Of a DNA stretch of 64,000 bases, positions 33,700-44,918 are shown piece after piece. This stretch comes from Canna indica. Lineage: Eukaryota > Streptophyta > Magnoliopsida > Zingiberales > Cannaceae. Below the pieces are notes generated by a model. The model was not told the origin of the DNA and ran no database searches. It saw only the letters and a program-made list of their open reading frames with translations. A program made the position numbers and the translations under genes. The stretch covers positions 1,428,501-1,492,500 of the forward strand of contig CP136898.1 of assembly GCA_034359265.1 (NCBI GenBank). Direction: 5' to 3'. Numbering within the stretch: position 1 is the first letter of the stretch; each line of letters starts with the position of its first letter.

Positions 33700-36330
33700 G
33701 CTTATAATTATTTTGAAAATTAGTGAAGTTTAAATATGGTTTTTCAAGTATTAATTATAGTGAGAAATTAAAGTCAATAGCATATCATGAGCCAATATTA
33801 TTTGATCCAAACATTTAAAAAAAATTATATACATGTGCTGGCACAATTATCTAAATTTATTTGCTATATCGTTTTCACCTTAAACCAGCACATTGAAAAC
33901 AAATCTAAATATACATTTAGACATCAAACTGGCGCTAGTTTTTTAATTAAATCATGCGCCCGTATTCTATTTCCTTACTGTAGTGCTTCAATTATATAAA
34001 TAACTTGATAAATAATAATTTAATTATGTGATATTTAGTAACTTTATTTACTTAATTTTAATATGTGGTTTTAAAATATGTATTTAATGGGTAATTTAAA
34101 TGAAAATCATTAAAATTTAAAATTTATACAATTGTTGGGTAGCGCAATTTCGATAACAAAAAGTTATTGTTTGACTATATATTGATTTAAACATATTTTG
34201 ATTGGGTCGGATTAGGAAGGTGTTGTCAGCCCAACTTAGTCTCGTTCTCAGCCTAAATTGAGATCCATTGCTTGTGGTCTGAATATATATATATTCAAGT
34301 GAATTAATTAATTGGCTGGAGGATATTACAATATTGTTAAAAAATTAATTAATTAATTAAAAATAGTTAATGTCTTCATTTTACTTGGGGTTATTTTCTT
34401 ATTTGATAATAAAAATAATATTTGGGTAACGCACATAAGAGATTTAATTAATTGAAGCTTAAGGGTTTGTTAGTTTCGCATAATTTTAAGGTACAACACT
34501 GGACAACACAAGTTACCTCATGTTCGTTTGCGAAAATATACCATAAACAAAATAAGAATGATGTCTCGAAACAGTACACCAGATCTATTTTTTTGTTACT
34601 CCAATTTGGAGCAACAATGGTTTGTTACTCCAATTTGAAGTAACAATGGTTTGTTACTTTGGTACAATGTTGGAAATAACAATAATAACATTGTTTATAT
34701 TTTTAATATGTGTTAAAAAAATCAAGAATGTTCAATTTTCCAAAAATAAATATATTTATATTTAAAGATAATATATTTGAATTAAAAGATAATATATTTT
34801 AATAAAAATGAGTATATATATATATATATAATGAGACTACGTATGAATCAAAAAGAGAATATATTTAGACTAAATATATATATACACTCAAATATAGTAT
34901 AATTTGATAGAAATCGGGTATATATTCATGTTTAGATTAAATATTTGGATTAAAGAGATAGTATATTTTGATAGAAATTGAGTATGTATCTATATTTAGA
35001 AAAAATATATTTGGATTAAAATATAATATATTCAAATGAGATATATCTCTATTTATCGATAGTATATTTGAATCGAAAATTGATCTTTAGTCAAATAAAA
35101 TATTATGATCATGTATACTTTTTTTGCAATTAGGTATACTCACTATATATTAGCATGTATACTCAGTATGAGAGGCGGTGTGGCTGCGTCGTCGACTCGT
35201 TAGTTAATTAATCTACTTGTGACATAATTGTAATAAATCATATTAATTAGATTTATAATCGTTATGTTAGATAAAATAAATATTTTATTATAACAATAAA
35301 TAATATTATCTAATATATTTTATATGATGAAATGAAAAAGAAATAGTACAAAAGATATTTTCATCAAATTATCTTATCTTGTGTTGTGATAATACAAAAT
35401 AAACGCAAGATAGTACAATGCAAAACAAATATGAAATTATTTATTATGCTGTCCTATATGACTTAGTTGGTAACAGATACTAACTAGTTTATTTTGTATT
35501 AAATTATTTACAGAAACAAACGGATCCTAAAATATTAATCTAGGGTGACTTATTGTATAGAGATAGAAGAAAAAGCAACAATTTAAGTAATTGACTTTGT
35601 CTCAAGGCAAATGGATCAAACATATTATACTTATCAAAATTAGGTACGAATTGTTACCAACTAAGTGATGCTGATTACTTTTTATTTATTTTGATCACAA
35701 CTAAATGAGGCAGTACCTTGTCGTAGACGACACGTGCATAAATGAAAATTATTTGAATCAAAATGCTAAAAATATATATTAAAGTTAACCAACTGATGAA
35801 TAAAGAAAGGAAAATGATTGTTGGAAAGAGTTTAAACGGATGGACAATTTTTCTTCACCTACCTAAGTTGGGGAAATTGATCGATTAGATCAAAAGATTA
35901 TGTTCAATTTAATATATATTTATGTAGGTATTGATTAAGTGTACTCAATCGTTAGAAAACTATCATTCAGGTGTGTAATTAAAAATTGTGATATATATTT
36001 ATATATCATTAATGTGTGGACAGAGATTAAATATTTGTCTTTCAAAATTCAATTTATTTGATAGTTACCTGCAAGTAAACAATTAAATAATTAATCATTT
36101 CTCCATGTTCCAGCTGCAGTACAACTATTAGTACCGTGTTGCAATTTCGATTTTTGTGTTAGTACAATAATTGGTAGACTTCAATTGAAAACGATATCAT
36201 GATTTAACGGAAGAAATAATTGAATCCGTACATTATTTTGCTTCCTATACTATATATATATAACGTAGCCTCTACTTTGGAACACTATTGTATTTTATTC
36301 TGACTTAGAGGAAGTTTGACTTGTCGATAA
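33700..36330. other. AT-rich spacer with short tandem repeats
   Basis: No gene was recognised. It holds three copies of a 28-bp unit (TTTGTTACTCCAATTTGRAG, 34590-34665) and a loose array of ATATATTTGRATTAAA motifs at 34740-35130. The blocks at 34150-34240 and 35690-35740 mark the end of the right PAO duplication unit. Confidence 0.5.
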
Positions 36331-36339
36331 GTGCAACAG

Positions 36340-38240
36340 TTGCAACTAGGGTTGCAGCAAATAGATTAATAAATTTACTTAATTTGTGGTAAAAATTATT
36401 TGCAATATTTAATATTTATAAATTATATTTCTAATATCATTGGTATATTACAAAAGAAATAGATTAATAAATTTACTTAATTTGTGATAAAAATTCTTTG
36501 TAATATTTAGTATTTATAAATTATATTTTTAATATCATTTGCATGTTACAAAAGAAATTGCTGCACAAAAAGCTCACAAATATAAGATTGTAAGATGTAA
36601 ATACAATAATTTAAGTATTAAAAAAAAATTTGAACAATTTAGAATCGTAGGGTGGAGACAGAATAAATACTAAAATTATATGTTTTCGCGTTCTGAACGC
36701 GATGGTAGTGTCAGATTTTAGATTTGATATTATTTGAAAGAATTTTTATATTTTTGGTATTATACAATAATTAAACATTATTAATTTATCTTGATAAATA
36801 ATTAAATAATAATAATACTATAATTTTTATTGCTTTTAAATTCCGTTGAACTCTTATTGCATATTATTGTTTGACTGATTTGGACGATTTTTTGGGTGAT
36901 TTTTCGACTAAATCACATATTTTTTCGACGCTCATTGGCCCCTTGCTTACTCATCCGGTGATTCGTGGATCGAGTTGTGCTCGAAATGGATTCTGGATCA
37001 TACCTTTCAAATATCCATGCGAGTAATCGTCGCCACTTCAAATGACAAATCTAGGCTCCGTTGATGTGTTAGGCATTTCAAGCGCCGTTAGGGGTGAGCA
37101 TGGACCGGTTAACCGGTCCATTAGCACAAAAAAAAGGCTCATTAACTTCGGTTTTTCAAAACCATTAATCATAAATTGGTCTATTAACTTCGGTTAATTG
37201 TTATTTCAGTTTCGGTTTTTTCGGTTCGGTTAACCAATAATAAAATTTAACCTACAAACATAATAATATTATGCAAATCATGGAGAAAAATTCAAACAAA
37301 TATTGAATTCTTATTGAGAAAAAAAAATTGAAACCACTTGAACCAAGATAATGTTCTACAAAAACTACTATTTTCATTTTTTTTCATTTTTCATTTTTAT
37401 TTTTTGATATTTTTTAATAATTTTAATAATTTTTATTTTTTTTATAAATTTTTATGATTTTTTATGATTTTATGTAATTTTTTATATAATTGGTAAATCA
37501 TTATTTAATATATATATATATATCATTAAAAATTAATAAATTATATCGAACCAGTCGATTAACCGAAATCGGTGGACTTTTTACCTCTTGGACCGAAACC
37601 GAAACCGAAAACCGATTTTTCCAAAAATAAAAACCGAAATCGAAAAAACCGATTTGGTTAACCGGAAAAAACCGATTCGATTAACTAGAAAAACCTATTT
37701 GGTTTCGGACCGATTTTTCGATTAATCAAAAAATTACTTTTTTTTTCTCACCCTTAGGCGCCGTCGGTCCTTGGGGTGGCTCATCCGATGATCTCCTGTC
37801 CCGACCCGATAATAATTTAGGTATGAGAACCTAAGCTCGATGCATCACCAAAACTAAACATGTCGTCACAACCTGGCATGTTAGCACGAATACGAAAAAC
37901 TAAATAAGCCGCCCATTTTTTGACTCTATTTATCAGGATATGAGGTCGGACCGTACCTACATCCTTTGGCCCAACACGATAACGGGCGGCACGAGCATGA
38001 TTTTATCGTGTCGGATTATTGGGCCATGCCTAAATTATCGGACTTATATATGAAGAAGCAAGTGTAATTATAATTTTCATTTGTGATTAAATCAAACGCT
38101 TGCTAATAGAAATTACAAATATTTCAAACGCCCCTACTTATTAGCATTAGCTTCTAATTTGAAAGCCGTTTTAGAGAGAGAGAGAATCAAATAATATGTT
38201 ACAAATTTTATTCACAGACATTCCAAACGCTCCCTGCATA
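36340..38240. mobile_element. diverged relative of the 22693 TIR element
   Basis: It shares ordered motifs with the element at 22693: TTGCARCAAAT, CTAATATCATT, AAAAAGCYCMC, GATGGTAGTRTCA and a following tandem GGCCC-rich portion. The ends are worn (AACGCTTGC and AAACGCTCCC near 38100-38235). It is interrupted by the MITE at 37089-37756. Confidence 0.45.
37089..37756. mobile_element. hAT-type MITE with 8-bp target duplication
   Basis: The ends TAGGGGTGAGCA and TTCTCACCCTTA form the TIR. They are flanked by AGCGCCGT (37081-37088) and GGCGCCGT (37757-37764), 7 of 8 bases identical, as hAT insertions leave. The interior is built of GGTTAACCG and AAACCGAAACCG motifs in both orientations. No transposase. 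Confidence 0.8.
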
Positions 38241-39066
38241 TTAGCATTAGCTTCTAATTAGACACTTGTTTTCGATGTATATATATATCGATTTAACTAA
38301 ATTCTACACGTCAATTAACTACAAGTCAATAATCAATAAATTAAAGGCAATTCCTGACGCACGGACGTAGAAAATGCAATAAATTGAAGGCAATGTGAAA
38401 CCATCTGCTTATTAACTACTCTTCCCCCAACAGATTGTAAACCCCCCAATCATTCTGACTCGTCACTCGTGGTTAATAACATTGCTTTATAGTTTCCATG
38501 AATTTTTTTTTGGATTTTTACCCAGAAGTTCAATCTTTCTATCTCACATTCTTATATTAGAAACGGTGGGTGAGAGAGAAAACGCGGCAAAATTAGCTGC
38601 CAATTAGTATTCATCGCCCTTCTGATTCTGGAAATGGTCAAGCAGAGAGAAAGTCCATCCAAGCTCGTTTTCATTATGTTCACCCGATACTTGCTTCTTT
38701 GTTAATTTTCGCATGTCCAGATTACAATCTTGAGACGAAAGGTTTCTGAGTTGGACCATTTCTTAAATGAATGAACAGTCGAAAGCTATCTTTTTCTGCA
38801 CACCAAGTCATACTTTTTGAGGCCATGCAGTCATCATCCAACCGATGAATGGCTCACAAATTTCAGAGTAAAACGCTTTGTTAATTGTCAGAATTCAACC
38901 TTGTTATCTTGTTCAACGAGGTAGGTTTGATGACAGAGATGCGAAAGGTTCCAAGTTTGACTACAAAACAGACAGACAACTCCTTTGACTCATCGTTGCA
39001 TCCAATCCCCGTTAAACATCGAGATTGGAGACGAAGCTTCCACACCAATGCAAACCTGCTGATCCT
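38241..39066. other. 5' flank of the b561/DOMON gene
   Basis: No gene was recognised. It contains the distal promoter of the gene at 39156. No well-defined operator was picked out. Confidence 0.4.
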
Positions 39067-39069
39067 CTT

Positions 39070-39075
39070 TATAAA
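39070..39075 (+). promoter_or_regulatory. TATA box of the b561/DOMON gene
   Basis: TATAAA in CTTTATAAACTCC, 81-86 bp before the ATG, followed by a CT-rich leader. This predicts transcription from about 39100. Confidence 0.65.
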
Positions 39076-39155
39076 CTCCTCCTTTCTCTCTCCCTCAAGC
39101 TCATCTCGCCTCATAGCAGAAGCGAAAAGGGGAGGCCTGCTCTGAAGCTTCAGCC

Positions 39156-40497
39156 ATGAATCTCCCCGCCGTCTTCCTGTGCCTCTTCTTCTCCCTGCTG
39201 CATCATTCCGCGGCGCAGAACGGCGCGAACGGCGCCTGCGGCGGCTTGATTAACTCCAACGGCAAGGTCTTCACCACCTGCAATAGACTCCCCTACCTCA
39301 GCTCCGAGCTTCGCTGGACTTACCATTCTACCAATAACACGGTCGACATCGCCTACCAAGCCCCGGCGTCGTCCTCCGGCTGGGTCGCCTGGGCCATCAA
39401 CCCCACGGGCACTGAAATGAACGGCGCCAACGCCTTCCTCGCCTTCCATGACAACTCTGGCGTGGTCACCGTGTACACCACCAAGTTGACCGCCGGGGGC
39501 GTCAACGTGAACGATTTTAAGGACGAGGAATTGAGCTTCGCCGTCCATGACAAGAACGCCGTGTACAGCGGCGGAAACTACATCATCTACGCGACGCTGG
39601 ATCTGCCCAACCACAGCACGAAGCAGAACACCCTGTGGCAGCAGGGACCGTCGATGAGCAACGGCGCCCCCTCTAGTCATGACATAAGCACCGGTAGCGT
39701 CAATCTGTTGTCCATGCAAAGTCTGGATTTCTCCTCCGGCGACACGGCTTCCACCGCAGGAAACTCGAAGCTTCACAGGAAGAACGTAAGTCGTGCTTCT
39801 CGCCTCTGTTTTTTTGCTAAATTATTCATCATCTATCTCTGACGATCCTTGGGAATTGCGCGACAGATTCATGGTGTTCTGAATGCCATCAGCTGGGGAA
39901 TTCTGATGCCTGTTGGAATAATCATAGCGAGATACGTGAAGGTCTTCGAATCAGCAGATCCCGCCTGGTTCTACCTCCACATCGCCTGCCAGTGCTCGGC
40001 TTACGTACTGGGCCTCGCCGGTTGGATCCTCGGTCTCAAGCTCGGCAGCGATTCTGTCGGAATTACATACCACAAACACAGGAACCTCGGAATCACCATC
40101 TTCTGCCTTGCCACAGTTCAGGTACTAATCTTGCAGAAAAGACAACACCCACAATATGCTCATCTAGATTTCATTCATTAAAAAAACCATTGTTGTGCAG
40201 TTGTTTGCGTTGTTCGTGAGACCCAACAAGGATCACAAGTACAGGTTCTACTGGAAGATCTACCACCACGCCATCGGATACTCCATCATCGTCCTGAGCA
40301 TCATCAACATCTTCGAGGGCTTCGACATATTGAATCCGGCCGACAAGTGGAAGCACGCTTACATCGCCGTCATCGCGACGCTCGGCGCCGTCGCACTGCT
40401 TCTCGAGGCCGTCACCTGGCCTATTACCATCAAGAAGAAGAAGAGGAGCGCCGAGAAGTCTCATCACGGTGTCAATGGCTCAAGTGGCTACGCTTGA
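39156..40497 (+). CDS. cytochrome b561 and DOMON domain protein
   Basis: Three exons, 39156-39785, 39867-40121 and 40201-40497, join in frame to 393 aa with GT/AG introns. Residues 1-20 are a signal peptide ending SAA. The DOMON domain spans about 48-165, with Cys29 and Cys42 as in AIR12-like proteins. The b561 core spans about 205-370 with several hydrophobic helices. Candidate haem-ligand histidines are H212 (in IHG), H248 (in YLHIA), H281 (in HKHRN) and H317/H318 (in YHHAIGY). The tail is lysine-rich and cytosolic. The family moves electrons from cytosolic ascorbate across the plasma membrane to the apoplast, and many members are auxin-responsive. The length is normal for the family and nothing is missing. 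GC-rich third positions set it apart from its surroundings. Confidence 0.93.
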
Positions 40498-41826
40498 GGG
40501 CAGGCAACAGCATCAGCTGGTGTAGATAATTAATTAATACCGAGGGCTGATCGATACACACGGAGAGATATATCTCTCTTTGATATTTAGACAGGTTCTT
40601 CTTTTGAGACATAGAGTGAGCTAGTATTGAATTCTTTTGGCAGAGAGATGTATCAGACATGCTTATGGCCTTGTCTCTTGGGACACATTTCTTTCTTCCT
40701 TCTCTTTTTCTTTTCTTGTTCTGGGAGATTCATCTTATGTATTCTCTTTGATATGTCAGCTGCAGATTGGGGATTTTTGTCCCATTTACTAGTTTATATT
40801 TTTTGATACTTTAACTGGCTTGTTGATCAGTATTATTAAAAAGAAAACAAGAACATAAGAACAAAGGAACAGTATTGGTATTCAAAGAATCTACCAGCTT
40901 AATTGGTTGCTTTTGCTTGAAGTTGAAGGAGGATTCCTTCGTTTGATCTATAGCCTTAAACTCCATAATTATGTACTCGTTTTCTGATATCACCTGCACG
41001 TAATCACCACGCAATGAGCTTATATTATTTTGCGAATATTTAAGTATTGGCTCACAAGTCTGTCTACCCTCGAAAAATGACTCATCTACAAGTCAAAAGA
41101 CTCGTTCAAACAATCTATTCACGAGTTGCAACAACCAAAGACCGAATCCCAATTTACTATTCATATATTTGTCATTAATTGAGGTTGATTTTAATTATGA
41201 CAATGTGTGATTTTTTTTATTTAATTAGGTCATTACTGCATCAGGTTTTGGAGATACAAATTAACGCCACTTGAAAAAGGATAATTAGTGAGGTAGATTA
41301 ATATCTAACTAATAAAGAATGTCACAGAGCAACATATTTTGCAAAAGGAAAATAAATCCTAACTAAATGAAGATTAGGTGAAACTGGAGGACAAAGACGG
41401 CCACCAAAATTGGACAGATGAAGGGATGTAGAAAAATAATGGAAAAAGCAAATAAACCAAAAGCAAACAGATAAGGAATAGGAGACGATAGAAAAAATAA
41501 AAAAAATAAGGAATATGCGAAAACCAAATTACAAGTTAGGGTCCTGTGAAGGCTCTGACGTACAACAGTTGGATCAGTCATGTGTTATATGAATAATTAA
41601 AATTAAATTATTTTAAAATTTAGTATCTAAAATCATATGTTATATGAATAACTAGAATCAAATTATTTAAAAATTTGATATCTAAATTCACATGCTCAAC
41701 AATTTTATTTTATTTTCTATTTTAGTAGTATTGATTGATATTATATATTTTAATACTATTATTGTGTATTTTTATTGTCAGTATACTACAAATTTTAGTC
41801 TCTTTTTTTTGGCAGTATCAATTTAT

Positions 41827-41880
<54 letters not shown>

Positions 41881-42229
41881 TCACACATTTTAAAATATAT
41901 ATATTATCTTATCTTTTAATGTCACCATTGTAATATTTTATTTATTATCCAGGAAAGTATTTTATCTATTAACTATTGTTTTTTTATTTTGTATAATTTT
42001 ATAGTATTTTAAATTTTTTAAACTCAATTTAGCTAACATTTTTAGAAGATTCAAACTCCAAATTAAACCAATTATCTTTTAATTGCTTTATATTATTTAT
42101 TATTATTTAAATATTTAAGTTTTTCTTAATTTGATTTACTATTATTATATTATTATATTATTACGAAGCCAATCAATTTTTATCTCATTTTTAACATCAT
42201 TGTATTCCTTCGTTTAGTTTCTCATTTTT
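40498..42229. other. 3' UTR, then AT-rich DNA with (ATT)n
   Basis: The first 300 bases are the likely 3' UTR of the b561 gene. Further on is a tandem copy of a roughly 60-bp unit (41581-41640 and 41641-41700, both with AATTTRRTATCTAAA) and an (ATT)n microsatellite of about 17 units (41829-41880). No gene was seen. Confidence 0.55.
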
Positions 42230-42232
42230 TTA

Positions 42233-42759
42233 GGAGGCATTTGGTACGAGTTAATCTAAATTAATTATTGATAATCTTAATTAAAATTATTTGTGCCCAT
42301 CAGATTATCGTGTTTGGTTGAAATATATTACTAGTAATCTGGATACTCATGATAATCTATATTACCACTCAATTAGTAATTCACATTATTAAGGGACTGG
42401 ATAACTATGTGGATTATAGCTAATTAATATTATTTTTTTATTTTTAACAATAATATCTTCTATTAACATATAAAAAAAATCCCGTCTCATCTCATAGTAA
42501 AATGGTAATCTATATATTTTATATTTTGTTTTATATTTAGTTTTTTTATTTGAGGGTATTTTAGTTAAAGATATAAATTTTTCAATAATTTTTTTTATAC
42601 CAAACAAGATTATATATATATATATATTACTAGCGAAATTATCAATATATATCAAATATGATAATGTAATATATTATTGATAATTTTAAAAGTGATAATT
42701 TATCTTAATGGTAATTTAAATTTTTAATAATCTTAAATGATAATGTATCAAATGTCCTC
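42233..42759. mobile_element. Tourist-like MITE (PIF/Harbinger)
   Basis: The ends GGAGGCATTTGGTAC and GTATCAAATGTCCTC are imperfect inverted repeats. They are flanked on both sides by TTA (42230-42232 and 42760-42762), the classic target site. The interior is AT-rich with GATAAT/ATTATC motifs and no transposase. Confidence 0.75.
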
Positions 42760-42762
42760 TTA

Positions 42763-43250
42763 TGTCATTATATTTATTTGTTTAGTTTTCTAATATGCAG
42801 GCCACTTGTTTGTGTTACATATAATAGTTTTTTTTAAAAATAATATAAGTAAATTATGTGCAATAGCTACCTCGTATTATCACAATACTAACAAATGAAC
42901 CATTTAATTGATGAGCAAACAAAATATTTAGTCAACCATTAAACCATTATAAGCGTTTAAACATTACATCTCTATATCAATTTTTTTTAACACAACCAAT
43001 GCTCATTAGAAATAATATTATACTCTGCACATGTAATATTTGCTTTTGCATCCTAATAATCTTTTGTGTATGTTTCTTCAAATCTTAATCATCTTAACTT
43101 CACAAATAATTTATAAAAAGTTGCACAAGATTTCCTATATGTATAAAATTTTAATTTATCCATATATTGTACTTGACATTTTATATTATTGGGCAACATT
43201 TTTTTTTACATTACTAAGAAGAATTAAAAATTTCATTTGAAAATTATTTC
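42763..43250. other. AT-rich spacer
   Basis: No gene or element was recognised. The 66-aa frame at 43040-43240 is hydrophobic and without motif. Confidence 0.45.
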
Positions 43251-43254
43251 ATGG

Positions 43255-44200
43255 TAAGCTACCTATTCCGATTGGATTACATCGCTTGATATCATTAATT
43301 CTTCGGATTATGTTCTTCGCGGCAGCCTTTTAGAAAATATTTCTCATTGTCTTTTGGAGTGTGAGGTAGTTAGGACTCTGTGGGAAGTAATGAACCGTCA
43401 GTTTAATGGTGTTGGCTCGAATTTTTTTGTGGGAATAGTATTGTCTATCATGATATGTTTAAATCTTTTTCACCAATCTTGATGGTAATCTATTTCAATA
43501 CTATTTATATTCTTTGGCTGGTTCAAAATAAGGCAGTCTTTGAACAAATAAATTTTTTTTATAATTATTTATTTGCTAAAGTCATCGCTCTTACGATTGA
43601 CTATGCTGATATAAATACATCCGAGGGAACAAAAAAGTCTAAAAGCTCTGGTTGTCTTTGGTCTCCGCCAAGTGATGATTTCCTTAAATGGAACGTTGAT
43701 GCCTCAATTTTCGTGGATAACAATTTATGTTTTTATATCACTGTTTGTATAAATAGTAATAATGATTTATGTTTTGCTATTGTTAAAATAAATTTTAATT
43801 TTTTTGTCTTGAAAAATAGGGCTTTTGCTATTAAATTTGTTATTGATCAAGCTATTATTCTAAATCATAAAAAAAATTATTATCGAATCTGATTCAAAAT
43901 TAATAGTAGATATGTGTAATAAAACTTATACCTTAGATTGACACATTAAAAATATTATTAACGATATTTGATTGAGTGCAAGTAATTTCGAGGAATTTTC
44001 TATTGTCTATATTGGTAGAAATATCAACAAATTTGCTAATTAGCTAGCGCTAAGAGGAAAGAACCAAATTTCAATTGGGAGTACAATTGATCGTCAGATT
44101 TTTGTTCATATTATTTTTAGAGATATTTTTTTGAATTATAACTCTAGTAGTTGAATAATTTTTTCTTCTTTTTAGCTCTATTGTCATTAATAAAAAACAG
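43255..44200 (+). mobile_element. LINE 3' fragment (zf-RVT end and RNase H)
   Basis: The plus strand encodes NISHCLLECEVVRTLWE (about 43335-43390), the end of a zf-RVT. It then encodes LWLVQNKAVFEQ, and LWSPPSDDFLKWNVDASIF (about 43660-43720), the start of a plant LINE RNase H domain. Later frames (KNYYRI, then SDSKLIVDMCN) are shifted, so it is dead. The element ends at TTAATAAAAAA (44190-44200), a probable poly-A end. Confidence 0.75.
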
Positions 44201-44918
44201 TCTTAAGTTCGATGAGTCATCAATCTTATCTAGTGACGTGGCATAAATCGCCATTCTCCTATTAGAAAATTTATAATATAAAGTGACCTAATTTTTATAT
44301 GATTGACAGCAACATTGGGCCCTATCCACATAAATCCAATCCGCATAATCTTCCATGAATAGCACACATATCACGTCATTTCTAGCCGTCATGTCAACAA
44401 TAACCAGAGCCCATTGGATCATTAGCCACGCCGAAGTAGAGAACACTCTGATTTCTTATAAGCCGTCCATTACGAAATCAACGGCTGAGGCCACAGTTTC
44501 TTCACTGATGCAAACTTGTGGCGTACAGCTACTGACGAGAGCGAGAAAGAGGAAGGCGATGGAATCTGTAAATTTCCCAAATAACCCTCGTCAAGATTCC
44601 TTTAAAGAACGTACTTTTGCTGAAATTAAGGAAACAATTAAGGGTATTTTAGGTCTTCGCGGTGTAATATTGTCGACAGCTTCCTTTTGTTAATAAAGCG
44701 GCCATCTCCAGCTGCAGCTCGAGCGAGTGCGAAAAGGCGAAAGGAGCGAAGGAGAAGGAAAAGGCGAAAGGAGAGCGGAAAAGAGAGGAGAAAAGTAGAA
44801 AGAAGATTACTCCAAAAACCTAATTTTCCTATCTTCGAAGCTTCCCTTTTTGTCGATTCCATCTCGATAAGATCAAAAAAAGGAGGCGAAGAAGTTAGGG
44901 TTTGCTCTACGATTCGAG
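44201..44918 (+). promoter_or_regulatory. promoter and 5' leader of the DCN1-like gene
   Basis: A TGGGCCCTA element (44317-44325) resembles plant site II motifs. The purine-rich leader (GCGAAAGGAG repeats, 44730-44800) precedes the ATG, with AGGGTTT at 44898. No strong TATA box. The frame at 44355-44693 overlaps this region, has no recognisable motif and is not called. Confidence 0.4.

Larger units (their letters stand above)
19680..35745. repeat. tandem segmental duplication carrying PAO and a LINE tail
   Basis: The left unit (about 19.70-29.98 kb) and the right unit (about 29.98-35.74 kb) share, in order, the PAO gene with introns and promoter, a downstream block (CATTATAATGTATTATGCGACAAC near 22515 and 32551, written in part), a LINE-tail block, a block with TTGGGTCGGATTARGRA (about 29858 and 34201), and an end block with CTTGTCGTAGACGACACGTG (about 29950 and 35718). 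The left unit is longer because of later LINE, CACTA and inverted-repeat element insertions. Confidence 0.7.

Noticed and set aside
39150..39776. 208-aa minus-strand frame opposite the b561/DOMON exon 1
   Set aside because: It is the GC-rich shadow of the plus-strand DOMON exon, which has a signal peptide and family motifs.
44355..44693. 112-aa open frame upstream of the DCN1-like gene
   Set aside because: It has no recognisable motif, overlaps the likely promoter and leader, and has no codon bias; probably chance.
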